Shown: positions 1-8,797 of the stretch, piece after piece | Layout: the number at the start of each line of letters is the position of its first letter | Numbering within the stretch: position 1 is the first letter of the stretch | Assembly: GCF_019469425.1 (NCBI RefSeq) | Contig: NZ_CP048272.1 | Location: forward strand, 1,302,001 to 1,366,000 | Source of the DNA: Bifidobacterium asteroides | GTDB taxonomy: Bacteria; Actinomycetota; Actinomycetes; Actinomycetales; Bifidobacteriaceae | Direction of reading: 5' to 3' | DNA length: 64,000 nucleotides | Notes under the pieces: generated by a model | Databases searched by the model: none | What the model was told of the DNA's origin: nothing | What the model saw: the letters and a program-made list of their open reading frames with translations, nothing else | Translations under genes and position numbers: made by a program

Positions 1-268
1 AGCCCATGGTCTTCTCCAGCATGGCTGCCCCATGCATGCCCACACCAGGGGACTGCGATCCCAGGCCGAACAGGGTGCCGATGTCGCCCAGATCGGCGGC
101 TGACAAGATGGCATCAATCAGGGCATGGGCGGCCGCATCGCCGTCAGAATCGCCCAGCAGGCCAGGGGTTCCGTCATTCCAGGACAGGCAGGCCAGCCAG
201 AGGGGACGCCCGCCAGTCGGGTCGAAGCGGTGGGCATCAAAGCCCAGTCCAACGCTTGGATGGCCCAT
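1..268 (-). CDS. ispF: 2-C-methyl-D-erythritol 2,4-cyclodiphosphate synthase, N-terminal part (cut by window edge)
   Basis: IspF cyclises CDP-methylerythritol 2-phosphate in the cytosolic MEP isoprenoid pathway. Only about the first 89 codons are present because the gene runs off the left edge. The visible protein shows the family's metal-binding motif near the start (GLGFDAHRF), then [16 protein letters not shown], followed by DLGDIGTLF, all in the usual order. The ATG at 268 lies 15 bases after the carD stop, so the two genes probably form one transcript; carD beside isp genes is a common actinobacterial arrangement. The ribosome-binding site is weak, which suggests translational coupling. 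Identity is secure; the C-terminal half cannot be judged. Confidence 0.9.
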   Translation of the reverse strand, partial: MGHPSVGLGFDAHRFDPTGGRPLWLACLSWNDGTPGLLGDSDGDAAAHALIDAILSAADLGDIGTLFGLGSQSPGVGMHGAAMLEKTMG

Positions 269-282
269 GACCGGATCCGGCC

Positions 283-903
283 TCAGCGCTTGCCCTTGGT
301 CTTGGTCTTGCCCTTGGTCTTGGCGGCCTCCTGAGCCACCCGTGCCAGGGTCTTGGAAGCCGGCTCCTTGGGGGACTTGGTATGGTGCTTGTCGTCGCCG
401 GGCATGGGCTCCGCATAGCCCAGGTTGACATCCAGCAGACGCTGGGCCTCGTCCTCGCCCAGTTTCTCGGACAAGGCGATCTCGGAGGTCAGGATCTTCC
501 GGGCCTTGATCAGCATCCGCTTCTCGCCCGCCGACAGCCCGTGCTCGTCCACGTCGCGCTGGGAGAGGTCGCGCACCACCTCGGCGATCTTGTTAACCTC
601 GCCGGTGGCGATCTTCTCCACATTCAGCTTGTAGCGGCGGGACCAGTTCATCTCCTTCTCCTCGACCACTGGAGTGCGCAGGATCTCGAAGACCTTAGCC
701 ACCGCCTTGGCGTCGACGATGTCCCTGACGCCCACCTTGGCCGCGTTCTCGACGGGGACGTTGATGACCAGCCCGTCAGAGGAGAGCACGGACAACTGCA
801 GGTACTTGCGGGTGACGCCCTTGACAGTCCGTTCGGTGATGGCATCCACCCTGGCGGCCCCATGACGCGGATAGACGACCATGTCACCGACCTTGTAACC
901 CAT
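283..903 (-). CDS. carD: CarD-type RNA polymerase-binding transcription factor
   Basis: CarD binds the RNA polymerase beta subunit and stabilises open promoter complexes, especially at rRNA promoters. The 206-residue product starts with the RNAP-interacting domain ([16 protein letters not shown]), and the helical DNA-binding half carries NWSRRYKLN and a KARKILTSE-like helix. The C-terminus is a long Lys/Thr-rich basic tail (about residues 175-206, many KTKGK units), longer than in mycobacterial CarD. The ATG at 903 is preferred over an upstream in-frame ATG at 948 because GGAGG sits just before it and the conserved domain begins there. It is upstream of ispF and divergent from the response regulator at 1127. 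Confidence 0.93.
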   Translation of the reverse strand: MGYKVGDMVVYPRHGAARVDAITERTVKGVTRKYLQLSVLSSDGLVINVPVENAAKVGVRDIVDAKAVAKVFEILRTPVVEEKEMNWSRRYKLNVEKIATGEVNKIAEVVRDLSQRDVDEHGLSAGEKRMLIKARKILTSEIALSEKLGEDEAQRLLDVNLGYAEPMPGDDKHHTKSPKEPASKTLARVAQEAAKTKGKTKTKGKR

Positions 904-1126
904 ATATCCTCCAGAACGAGTCGATAAAATACCATATAATAATGTCATTGCGCATGGACTTGCCGACGGGGCTCAAATACGACGCGGTTCTCTGCGAGCA
1001 CACTTCCCCTGGAGGCTCTGAAGACTATTCTGGAAGAAATGACGGTGGTGGAACGAATGCCGGCAAGGCTCCACCCCGCATGACGAGCATCGTTTTGCGG
1101 ATCAGTGATCGAAGACAGAGGTAGGC

Positions 1127-1864
1127 ATGATCAAAAACAAAAGCCGCTACACTACACCCAGCACCATCCTGGTGGTTGAGGACGAACCCACCCTGGCCAC
1201 CGCCATCGCCCAGCGCATCACCGCCGAAGGGTGGACGGCCCGGGTGGCCTCGGATGGCGCCAGCGCCGTGCAGGCCGCATCCCAGATCAAACCCGACCTG
1301 GTCATCATGGACATCATGTTGCCCGTCATGGACGGACTGGAGGCCACCAAGCGGATCGTGGCCGAGCGGCCGGTGCCGGTGCTGATTCTGACCGCCAGGG
1401 ACGACGAGGCCGACAAGGTGACCGGTCTAGGCGCCGGGGCTGACGACTACATGACCAAGCCCTTCTCCATGCGCGAGCTGATCGCCCGTTGCAAGGCCCT
1501 TCTGCGCCGGGTGGAACGGGCCAAGGTCATCGCCAAGAACTCCGAGAACGAGAAGGTGCTGGACTTCGGATCCCTGGTCATCGACCCAGCCCAGCGCATC
1601 GTGACCCTGCGCGGAGAACAAATCCACCTGACCCCCACCGAATTCGACCTGCTGGCCACGCTGGCCCGTCGACCCAAGTCCGTGCTCACCCGCGAGAAGC
1701 TGCTGGAGGAGGTCTGGGACTGGGTGGATGCCTCGGGCACCAGAACGGTGGACTCCCACGTCAAGGCTCTGCGCCACAAACTGGGTTCGCAGATGATCCG
1801 CACCGTGCACGGTGTGGGCTACGCCTTCGAGCCGCCCGAGGATCAGGAACAGGGACAGCGGTAG
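1127..1864 (+). CDS. OmpR/PhoB-family DNA-binding response regulator
   Basis: A 245-residue two-component regulator. The N-terminal receiver has the acidic pair in VVEDE (about residues 17-20), phospho-acceptor Asp62 in VIMDIMLPVMDG and the conserved Lys111 in TKPFSMRE. The C-terminal winged helix (about 150-240) shows LTPTEFDLLATLARRP and RTVDSHVKALRHKLG. It lies 9 bases upstream of the histidine kinase at 1874 and is surely co-transcribed with it. PhoP-, MtrA- or RegX3-like assignments are all possible, so no symbol is given. The target genes cannot be read from sequence. Confidence 0.93.
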   Translation: MIKNKSRYTTPSTILVVEDEPTLATAIAQRITAEGWTARVASDGASAVQAASQIKPDLVIMDIMLPVMDGLEATKRIVAERPVPVLILTARDDEADKVTGLGAGADDYMTKPFSMRELIARCKALLRRVERAKVIAKNSENEKVLDFGSLVIDPAQRIVTLRGEQIHLTPTEFDLLATLARRPKSVLTREKLLEEVWDWVDASGTRTVDSHVKALRHKLGSQMIRTVHGVGYAFEPPEDQEQGQR

Positions 1865-1873
1865 CGGCCGCGG

Positions 1874-3013
1874 ATGCACGCCATGAGCAAGGACGGCAGA
1901 AGCCGGCGCAAGGGGCCCAGTCTGAGTGCGCGGGTGGACCGCGAACGGCCCATCGGAACCTTCGCCTCACTGAAGGTGGAGCTGAGCGTCCTGATCATCA
2001 TCTCCACAGCCATCGCCTTCGTCATGGCCTGGTTCCTGCTGAAGATGGGCTGGAGCGGCTGGATTGCCATGCCGCTGACCTTGGTTGTGGCCCTGGGGAT
2101 CACCTACTTCTTCTCTCGGGGGCTCACCGCTCCCCTGCGGCAGATGCGGGATGCGGCCGAGGCCATGGCCGACGGGGACTATACGGTCCGGGTCCATGCC
2201 ACGACGACCAGCCATGACGAGGTGGGGCTCCTGGCCCAGTCCTTCAACGAGATGGCCGAGGAGCTCCAGCATGCCGACCAGATGCGCCGGGACATGGTGG
2301 CCAATGTCAGCCACGAGCTGCGCACCCCCGTCTCGGCCCTGCAGGCCATGGTGGAAAACATGGCGGACGGGGTGACCGAGCCCACGCCAGCCAACCTGGA
2401 GGGGATACTGGAGCAGACCCACCGGCTGTCCGACCTGATCGCCTTCCTGCTGGACCTGTCGAGGATGGAGGCCGGGGCGGCCAGCCTGCAGATCGAGGAC
2501 TTCGACTTCGGCGACTTCATCGACGAGACCCTCCAACCTCTGGCCGTAGCAGACGCCGGGCACGCCCACGACATCCAAGTTGATCTGGAGAAGGGCCTGA
2601 GGATGGAGGGCGACCAGGACCGGCTGCGCCAGCTCTTCACCAATGTCATCAGCAATGCCCTGAAGCACTCGGCCGATGGCACCACGGTGCTGATCCAGGC
2701 CCACGAGGACCGGCAGCAGGAGGCCATAGTCACCAATGTGGTCAACTTCGGCTCGCAGATACCCCCTGAGGCCCGCACCGATATCTTCCGGCGCTTCGTC
2801 AAGGGCAAGGCCGGGCCTGGCACGGAGTCTGGCGGCACCGGGCTGGGGCTGTCCATCGCCCGCTGGGCGGCCCAGCTGCATGGGGGTCAGGTGCAGGTGG
2901 TGGACGATCCGCGCGGGGCGGACTTCGAGATCACCCTGCCCAAATATCACCGCGACCCAGACGAGGACGAGGGGGCCGGGAACCGCTCCGGCGGGCCCGA
3001 CGCGCCGCATTGA
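1874..3013 (+). CDS. Sensor histidine kinase with two transmembrane helices and almost no extracellular loop
   Basis: Partner kinase of the preceding regulator, 379 residues. Two hydrophobic helices at about 36-57 and 62-80 are separated by only a few residues, so there is no extracellular sensor domain; this resembles intramembrane-sensing kinases. A HAMP segment follows (about 82-132), then HisKA with phospho-acceptor His147 in NVSHELRTPVSALQ, and HATPase_c with the N box FTNVISNALKHS and G box GTGLGLSIARW. The start may be ATG 1874 or the second ATG at 1883. Its stop codon overlaps the -35 element of the umuD promoter, so umuDC begins immediately downstream. Confidence 0.92.
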   Translation: MHAMSKDGRSRRKGPSLSARVDRERPIGTFASLKVELSVLIIISTAIAFVMAWFLLKMGWSGWIAMPLTLVVALGITYFFSRGLTAPLRQMRDAAEAMADGDYTVRVHATTTSHDEVGLLAQSFNEMAEELQHADQMRRDMVANVSHELRTPVSALQAMVENMADGVTEPTPANLEGILEQTHRLSDLIAFLLDLSRMEAGAASLQIEDFDFGDFIDETLQPLAVADAGHAHDIQVDLEKGLRMEGDQDRLRQLFTNVISNALKHSADGTTVLIQAHEDRQQEAIVTNVVNFGSQIPPEARTDIFRRFVKGKAGPGTESGGTGLGLSIARWAAQLHGGQVQVVDDPRGADFEITLPKYHRDPDEDEGAGNRSGGPDAPH

Positions 3014-3039
3014 CGAGGAGGCCCACCTCGGCTCATAAT
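3010..3039 (+). promoter_or_regulatory. Sigma-70-type promoter of umuDC
   Basis: TTGACG at 3010-3015 and CATAAT at 3034-3039 are separated by 18 bases. Each differs from the -35 and -10 consensus at one position. The predicted start of transcription, about 3046, falls inside the LexA box at 3045-3058. The -35 overlaps the stop codon of the kinase gene. Confidence 0.7.
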
Positions 3040-3044
3040 GAAAT

Positions 3045-3058
3045 CGAACATTTGTTCG
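3045..3058 (+). promoter_or_regulatory. LexA (SOS) box upstream of umuD
   Basis: CGAACATTTGTTCG is an exact match to the gram-positive/actinobacterial LexA operator CGAAC-N4-GTTCG. It covers the predicted transcription start, so bound LexA should block initiation until DNA damage. Confidence 0.9.
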
Positions 3059-3083
3059 AATGCCATCGAGTTCGAGGTGTGCC

Positions 3084-3701
3084 ATGGTCGCTACCATTCA
3101 TGGGTCGCCAGATGCGGCCCTTGCTTCCCTGCGGGAGTGCCGGGTCGATGCCCTGAGCCTCTTCCGGGAACACCCCAGCCCTGTCCCCCAGGCCTTGGAG
3201 GCTGTCCACGCCGGCTTCCCCTCAGTAGCCCAGGACTACTTCAGCGGCGACTTCAGCTTCGACCAGAACGTCATCGTTCACCCCGACTCCACCTTCATCA
3301 TCCATGTGGCCGGCGATTCCATGACCGGCGCCGGCATCTTCGATGGGGACCTGCTGGTGGTCGACCGGTCCCTGGAGCCGCGCGAGGGGGACATTGTCAT
3401 CGCCATCCTGGACGACGAGCTGCTGGTCAAGCGGCTGGCCAGGCGCAGGGGACGGACCATGCTGCGGGCCGAAAACCCCGCCTACCCCGACTTCATACCC
3501 CAGGAGGGCGAGGAGCTGGTCATCTGGGGGGTGGTCATTGGCAACTACCACTGGCAGCGGGTGGACGCCAGGGGCGAGTCACGGAACGGCTCTCCCCTGC
3601 CTCAGGTCACCTATCCCGGACATACTCCGCACGGACCCGGACGCACGGGAAGTCGAGACCGGAAGCCCGTCTATCCCTCCACGGGCTGGGGGTCGGCATG
3701 A
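3084..3701 (+). CDS. umuD: UmuD-like S24 autoprotease subunit of a translesion polymerase
   Basis: LexA-fold S24 peptidase that self-cleaves on the RecA filament and then partners UmuC. In the 205-residue protein the Ala43-Gly44 cleavage site lies in [12 protein letters not shown], closely resembling the UmuD site. Catalytic Ser79 is in [11 protein letters not shown] and catalytic Lys116 in [10 protein letters not shown]. The ATG at 3084 is preferred because GAGGTG precedes it, whereas the ATG at 3060 is only about 14 bases from the predicted transcription start. The protein is longer than E. coli UmuD (139 residues), with a C-terminal extension of roughly 50 residues. Its stop overlaps the umuC start (ATGA). 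Confidence 0.9.
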   Translation: MVATIHGSPDAALASLRECRVDALSLFREHPSPVPQALEAVHAGFPSVAQDYFSGDFSFDQNVIVHPDSTFIIHVAGDSMTGAGIFDGDLLVVDRSLEPREGDIVIAILDDELLVKRLARRRGRTMLRAENPAYPDFIPQEGEELVIWGVVIGNYHWQRVDARGESRNGSPLPQVTYPGHTPHGPGRTGSRDRKPVYPSTGWGSA

Positions 3702-5050
3702 GCGCACAGAGACCGGCCGATCCTGCACCCGGGACGGCTCTGACCAGTCAGGTGGTCCTGGCCGACGCCAACTCTTTCTTTGCCTCCTGCGAGGCCGTCT
3801 TCGACCCCTCCCTGGCTGACCGCCCTGTGGTCGTGCTGTCCAACAACGACGGCTGCGTGGTGGCCCGCAACCGCCCGGCCAAGGCCCTAGGCATCACCAA
3901 CGGCACACCCTGGTTCACCATTCGTGAACGGGCCCTGCAGGACGGGGTGGTGGCCCGCAGCTCCAACTATGAGCTCTACGCCAGCCTTTCCAGGCGCATG
4001 ATGGCCATCATGACCCATTTTCTGCCCAACCAGGAGGTCTACTCCATCGACGAATGCTTCATGGACAGCATCTGGAGTGACAAGCGCACCGTCGAAATCT
4101 GCCGGGAGCTGCGCGCCGCGGTCCTGCGGTCGACCGGCATTCCCGTCAGCGTGGGTGTGGCGCCCACCAAGACCTTGGCCAAGGTAGCCAACCACTGGGC
4201 CAAGGACCGTCCCTCGACCGAGGGAATCACCCTCTGGAGCCAGGTGGAGGCCCAGTATGGCGACCAGGCCCTGGCATCGGTGCCCGTCGACCAGGTCTGG
4301 GGGGTGGGCCGACGTCTGACCGGCAGGCTCATGGGCATGGGCATCACCACTGCCCTGGATCTGCGCGATGCCGATCCCTCGCTGATCCGTCACCGGTTCT
4401 CCGTCATGCTGCAGCGCACCGTGCTGGAATTGAGGGGACGGCCCTGCATCGAACCCGAGGCGGATGCCGCCAGGGGCGTGCGCACCGATCAGATTCTGTG
4501 CTCGCGCATGTTCTCCCACCCCGTCGAGGGCTACGCCACCCTGGCCCAGGCGGTGAGCATCTACGCCCAAAAGGCCTGCCGCCGTCTGCGTCGGCAGCAC
4601 GGCCTGTGCGGCAGGGTGCGGGTCTTCTGCTCCACCAGCCCCTATGCGCCCCAGCAGTTCTGCGCAGCCAGCCGGACCGTCGTCCTGGAGGACCCCAGCG
4701 ACGATCCCCTGGTCATCGCCGGCGCAGCCAGCCGGGCGCTCAAGGGCCGGGTGGATCCGCACGCCCGCTGGATCCGCGCCGGGGTAGTTCTGCTGGACCT
4801 GACCGATGCCGGCCACTTCCACACTCTGGAAGGCTTGGAAGCAGCCCGGGACACCCATGGTCTGGGGGATGTCCTGGAAGATGCCACCCGTCGTTTCGGC
4901 CCCTTCCGGATAGGCATAGGCTACGGAGGCATCCGCGGCCAGGGCCGGGGCGACGAGGACACAGGGGCCGACTGGGCCATGAACCGGGGCATGCTCTCCC
5001 CTCGGTCCACCACCCGCTGGGACGAGATGGCCGTGGCCCAAGCCCGCTAG
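3698..5050 (+). CDS. umuC: Y-family DNA polymerase UmuC (Pol V catalytic subunit)
   Basis: Error-prone translesion polymerase, 450 residues against 422 in E. coli. The palm shows the first metal-binding Asp in [17 protein letters not shown] and the catalytic [27 protein letters not shown] and the helix-hairpin-helix [17 protein letters not shown] follow, and the C-terminal little-finger and UmuC-specific domain fills the last 150 residues. The ATG at 3698 overlaps the umuD stop by four bases, giving translational coupling. An upstream extension of this reading frame to 3038 lies wholly over umuD and is not real. The 3' end overlaps the convergent comF gene by four bases. Confidence 0.94.
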   Translation: MSAQRPADPAPGTALTSQVVLADANSFFASCEAVFDPSLADRPVVVLSNNDGCVVARNRPAKALGITNGTPWFTIRERALQDGVVARSSNYELYASLSRRMMAIMTHFLPNQEVYSIDECFMDSIWSDKRTVEICRELRAAVLRSTGIPVSVGVAPTKTLAKVANHWAKDRPSTEGITLWSQVEAQYGDQALASVPVDQVWGVGRRLTGRLMGMGITTALDLRDADPSLIRHRFSVMLQRTVLELRGRPCIEPEADAARGVRTDQILCSRMFSHPVEGYATLAQAVSIYAQKACRRLRRQHGLCGRVRVFCSTSPYAPQQFCAASRTVVLEDPSDDPLVIAGAASRALKGRVDPHARWIRAGVVLLDLTDAGHFHTLEGLEAARDTHGLGDVLEDATRRFGPFRIGIGYGGIRGQGRGDEDTGADWAMNRGMLSPRSTTRWDEMAVAQAR

Positions 5051-5826
5051 ACATCCTCATGGCCTGGTGGGACGGCCGCCAGAGCCAAGGCAGCCAGGGG
5101 CAGAGCGCCTGCGGTCTCCAGGGCACGAGCGCACTGGCGGATTGTGGATCCCGTGGTGATGATGTCGTCCACCACCAGAACAGGATGACCGGCCAGCCGC
5201 GAGGGATCCGCAACCGCGATCCGGCCCGTCAGCCGACGTGAACGGTTCCGGCGGCCGCCCGCCTGGACAGACCTGGTTTTTACGGAGTTCATGATCAGCG
5301 CCGGTTCCACCCGGACGTCCAGGCCCTGCCGCTGCAGGGCCTGGACCAGAGACAAAAGGATCGGCTGCAGATGAGCCCTCCCCCGTCTTCGCAAGGAGGC
5401 GGCCGAGGAGGGGGCGGAAACCACCAGGATCGCCTTCGCAGGCTTGGACCGAAGCAGAGGATCGATCAGCCTGGACAGGGCCGGAGCAAGATCGGCCAGA
5501 GCCTGGCCCAAGGGTCCATCCAAGGGTCGGTTGTCATGGTCCTTCCAGGCCAGAATGATCCGCCGTACGGGTCCACGATATGGAGCGCAGGCTAGGGCCT
5601 GGCCTAGGGCATAGGCGGGCGCAGGCACCGACAGGGGTCGGAAGAGCAGGGATCTGCAAGTGGGGCAGAGCGAGAGATCAGGGCGGTCACAGCCGGCGCA
5701 GGCTCGAGGAGCCAGCAGGCCCATGGCCGAGCCCGCCAAGGCCGAGGCTACAGCACAAACGGCCTGTCGGAGTCGGCCGGATGGCAATGAATGGTTGCGC
5801 ATATCGTCTAGCCAACCCTCAGACAT
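5047..5826 (-). CDS. comF: ComF-family phosphoribosyltransferase-like protein
   Basis: Members of the ComFC/GntX family combine a zinc finger with a type I phosphoribosyltransferase fold and are linked to DNA uptake. This 259-residue protein has the four-Cys finger ([17 protein letters not shown], about residues 42-58), a [16 protein letters not shown] segment and the PRPP loop [14 protein letters not shown] near the end. Two in-frame starts exist, ATG 5826 and ATG 5802, and neither has a convincing ribosome-binding site. Family assignment is good; a role in competence is only inferred from the family. Confidence 0.82.
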   Translation of the reverse strand: MSEGWLDDMRNHSLPSGRLRQAVCAVASALAGSAMGLLAPRACAGCDRPDLSLCPTCRSLLFRPLSVPAPAYALGQALACAPYRGPVRRIILAWKDHDNRPLDGPLGQALADLAPALSRLIDPLLRSKPAKAILVVSAPSSAASLRRRGRAHLQPILLSLVQALQRQGLDVRVEPALIMNSVKTRSVQAGGRRNRSRRLTGRIAVADPSRLAGHPVLVVDDIITTGSTIRQCARALETAGALPLAALALAAVPPGHEDV

Positions 5827-5923
5827 TGAGAATAGGCAAGCAGAAGAAAGCCATGTGCATGAACAGGCTATCTGTTCACAGAATCACTGTTCACAGACTC
5901 GTCAGCGGACAGGTTCAGCAGGT

Positions 5924-6736
5924 TCAAGCCAGGTCAGCCTCCAGAACCCGGATCAAGTCCAGGGCATCGGCAGGATTGTGCACACGCAGAGCCATGGCCC
6001 CGGCCAGAGCCGCCGGATAGTCGTTGCCGTCCGGATCCATCCGGTCACCCACGAAGGCGATCTGGCCGACATCCATGCCCAGTATCTTGGCCAGGGAGGT
6101 CATGGCATAGGCCTTGTCGATGCCCTTGGCTGAGATGTCCACGCTGGTAGAGCCGCCGGAGCGCACCTGCAGGTGGGGCAGGTCGGCGGCCACGGCCCGG
6201 GCCAGGGCATCCTTGCGGCTGTTGTCCGGATCCCAGGCCTCCTTGGCTGCCACGGGGGCCTGCTGACCCAGGGCCGAGAAGGTTATCTGACTGCCACGAT
6301 CCTCGATGCGCGGCCCCCAGACCTGCTCCTCCCAGTCGCCCAGCTGCTTGGCCCTTCGCTCCAGACTGGCCCCGGCGGCCTGCCGGTCCTGGGCGCTCAG
6401 GTCGTGGGTGTAGATGCAATTCCAGCTTCCGTCCTGCCAGCGGTAGTAGCGGGTGCCGCTGGTGGGCATCAGATGCAGCTGGTCGAAACGGGTGTCGTCG
6501 GGCAGGGCATCCAGCACTTGGTCGCGAAACTGGCTGAACCGTCCGCCCGAGACGATGGCCACGGGCCGGAGCTGGGTCAGGGCGGCGAAATGGACGGCCA
6601 TGGTCTGGTCCATGCGGGTCTTGGACAGCGCCAGGGTATTGTCCAGATCAAAGGCCAGCACCCGGGCCCGTGCGCAGATGGAACTTATGTCTTGGCTGCC
6701 CCACCAGGCCACGCTCACCGCACCGTCCTCCGCCAT
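5924..6736 (-). CDS. HAD-superfamily hydrolase, phosphomannomutase-like
   Basis: About 270 residues with the class IIB HAD motifs: nucleophile Asp and acid Asp in AFDLDNTLALS, motif II Ser in VSGGRFSQF, motif III Lys in AKGIDKAYAM, and the metal-binding Asp pair in FVGDRMDPDGNDYP. These match eukaryote-type phosphomannomutase and sucrose-phosphatase relatives, so a sugar-phosphate substrate is likely, but the cap gives no specificity I can read. The start at 6736 is preferred because GGGAG precedes it; ATG codons at 6748 and 6763 are alternatives. Confidence 0.8.
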   Translation of the reverse strand: MAEDGAVSVAWWGSQDISSICARARVLAFDLDNTLALSKTRMDQTMAVHFAALTQLRPVAIVSGGRFSQFRDQVLDALPDDTRFDQLHLMPTSGTRYYRWQDGSWNCIYTHDLSAQDRQAAGASLERRAKQLGDWEEQVWGPRIEDRGSQITFSALGQQAPVAAKEAWDPDNSRKDALARAVAADLPHLQVRSGGSTSVDISAKGIDKAYAMTSLAKILGMDVGQIAFVGDRMDPDGNDYPAALAGAMALRVHNPADALDLIRVLEADLA

Positions 6737-6816
6737 GATTGCTCCCATCCGCTTGTCGATCATCGCTCCATGCTACAAGACACCCTGAATCGAAACCGCC
6801 ACCGAGTTGAGGGGCT

Positions 6817-7263
6817 ATGGTGAGTGTCATGATCAACGATCAGCCGCCTTGGTCCCGCAGCGTCTATCGGGACAGTCATGGCCGGGGGACTCGTCGACCC
6901 ACCTTCGGCACCCGTCTGCCCCGCTATCGCACCAGATGCGGTATCTTCGACGATCTGACCGCAGCCCAGATCCGGCGGCTGGGCGCCGGCTGGCCCCAGC
7001 TGGTCAAGCCTGTCCAATTCGCCGTCGAGGATGTGCCGCCCTCCGACCCCACCCCCTGGGAGGACAGGTCGGACCTGTTCTCACGCAGTTTCCCGGCGGG
7101 CCGCGGCATTCCCGCCAGGATCGTCCTGTACCGGATGCCCATCCAGAACAAAACCCGAGACCGCACCGAGCTGGAACTGATCATCCGCGATGAGCTGGTC
7201 TTGCAGCTGGCTGACCTTTACGGGCGCGACCCCGAGGAGATCGACCCCATGTGGGGACGCTGA
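6817..7263 (+). CDS. Zincin-fold 'metallopeptidase family' protein lacking the HExxH motif
   Basis: A 148-residue protein that I recognise as the actinobacterial branch of the DUF1025/zincin-1 family from QFAVEDVPPSDPTPWE, GIPARIVLYRMPI and the closing LADLYGRDPEEIDP. In active members the second-last helix carries HEVAHHFG; here the equivalent position reads RDELVLQLADLYG, with no metal-binding His. The protein is therefore probably not a protease. It faces the DUF5719 gene tail to tail with 10 bases between the stops. It may start at ATG 6817 or at the internal ATG 6832. Confidence 0.65.
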   Translation: MVSVMINDQPPWSRSVYRDSHGRGTRRPTFGTRLPRYRTRCGIFDDLTAAQIRRLGAGWPQLVKPVQFAVEDVPPSDPTPWEDRSDLFSRSFPAGRGIPARIVLYRMPIQNKTRDRTELELIIRDELVLQLADLYGRDPEEIDPMWGR

Positions 7264-7273
7264 AGGCCTAATC

Positions 7274-8797
7274 TCAGGGCAGGGCAGTTGGGTCGGGGCC
7301 GGAACGGATCACGGTGGTGGTGGGCATGAGCCCGTCAGGAGCCATGACCGCCAGGCCGGCCAGACCAGCCTGGTTGACTGCGTCCACACTCAGGCGGGCG
7401 TTCCAGATCAGCCGGGATGAGCCATGCCCAGAGTCCTCGTTCATCCGCACAGCGGCCACCTGGTCGCCCAGATCATGGATTGAAAGCTCATTGGCCCGAC
7501 CCGCTTCTACAGTCAGCGAGCGCCCTCCCAATTTGTTGCCCTTCTCGTCGAATCCAACCAGTTCAGCCTTGATCGGATTCGCCGATGGGTTGACCAAGGT
7601 CAGCACGGCCTGGGCTGGCTGGGATATGGCCAGCGCCGAGGAGGCGGCAGCAGTCCCTGCAGGAATCAGAGCCAGATCCGACTGCGACTGGTCCTGACTG
7701 CCCTGGTCGGTCACCTGCAGGACCGCGCGAACAGGCCGGTCGGCATGCACCTGCAGAGCCAGCTTGCCATCGGGCACGCCACCCAGGTCCACCGCCGTGG
7801 CCTGAGAGCCCTGCAGATCCACCCGCCGCAGGGATTGCTGACCGCCTTCATCCACCCAGGACAGTTCCACCGCCGTGGCATGGGAACCTTGCAGCAGCAG
7901 GGTGGCCTGGTCTGCACCTCGCAGGCCGGGAATGACCAGATCACGGCCGGGAGCCGCCAGGGCAGTCACCTGATCCGAGCCGCGCGGATCGAGTCCAGAC
8001 ATGACATTGACGGAGACCGACATGGCCACCGGGGCCTGGGAGCTGCGGGCCCGGACATAGATGGCCTGCTGGCCAGGAGCCGCCGCAGACAGGTCATATG
8101 AAGCATGGCCGCCAGGTGCCACGGTAATGGTTTTTCCTGTTTCAAGTGACAGATGGCCCGAGGAGTGCGAACCCTGGACCTCAAGGCTGATTACCGTGGC
8201 CTTGGATGACGGGTTGTAGGCCACCAGCCGCTGGGTGATCCCTCTGCTGGTGGCGGGCAGCAGGAAGTCCGCATTCATGGCGGCCCGTGGGCAGGCCAGC
8301 GCCTGGATCCCCCGCAGATCGCCCTTGGTGGCCCAAGAGACCATGCCGACAGCAGCCCCCGTGCCCGGCTGGGACTTGAGCATCCGAGAGTCGAAAGCAG
8401 TAGCCGAAGCGCCAGGGTCTAGCGAGGCGGCCATGGCCTTCTGCCCGTCCAAGAGATCGGGATCAGTCACCATGGTGCGTTGCCCGCCCCCCATTGGAGT
8501 CAGGCTGGAACTACCGATGGACCCGAAAGCTGCAGCTGTGACACGGGAGCTCAGATCGCCCTCCGATGCCTTGAACTGGTCATCGCCTACCTTGTCCTCG
8601 TCCTCTACCGCCATGCGAGCCGGGCAGTAGGCCGCCACCTCCCGCTGGCTGACCCGGCTGGCCATGACTGTCGAGCCTCTGGCTCCATCGGCCAAGGAGG
8701 CCGGAGGCGTCCAGATCAACAGAGCGGCAATCAGGACCGCCACCGAGGGCGCCGTGACCAGAGCGGCCACCAGGGATCCTTTGCTTCGTGCACTCAT
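7274..8797 (-). CDS. DUF5719 family envelope protein
   Basis: A 507-residue protein with an N-terminal hydrophobic segment (about 8-33, LVAALVTAPSVAVLIAALLIW), probably an uncleaved signal anchor or signal peptide, followed by a long beta-rich, Ala/Ser/Gly/Gln-rich extracellular region. No catalytic motif is visible. I assign it to DUF5719 from its composition and its fixed place after a giant GT2 glycosyltransferase in bifidobacteria. The start at 8797 overlaps the upstream gene's stop (ATGA) and has GGGAGC before it; an in-frame start at 8875 would run 80 bases into the upstream gene. Likely role: an accessory protein for surface glycan assembly (inferred). Confidence 0.7.
   Translation of the reverse strand: MSARSKGSLVAALVTAPSVAVLIAALLIWTPPASLADGARGSTVMASRVSQREVAAYCPARMAVEDEDKVGDDQFKASEGDLSSRVTAAAFGSIGSSSLTPMGGGQRTMVTDPDLLDGQKAMAASLDPGASATAFDSRMLKSQPGTGAAVGMVSWATKGDLRGIQALACPRAAMNADFLLPATSRGITQRLVAYNPSSKATVISLEVQGSHSSGHLSLETGKTITVAPGGHASYDLSAAAPGQQAIYVRARSSQAPVAMSVSVNVMSGLDPRGSDQVTALAAPGRDLVIPGLRGADQATLLLQGSHATAVELSWVDEGGQQSLRRVDLQGSQATAVDLGGVPDGKLALQVHADRPVRAVLQVTDQGSQDQSQSDLALIPAGTAAASSALAISQPAQAVLTLVNPSANPIKAELVGFDEKGNKLGGRSLTVEAGRANELSIHDLGDQVAAVRMNEDSGHGSSRLIWNARLSVDAVNQAGLAGLAVMAPDGLMPTTTVIRSGPDPTALP

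Noticed and set aside
3038-3697. Extension of the umuC frame over umuD
   Set aside because: It codes for a Pro/Arg-rich shadow peptide; the real umuC starts at the ATGA overlap at 3698.
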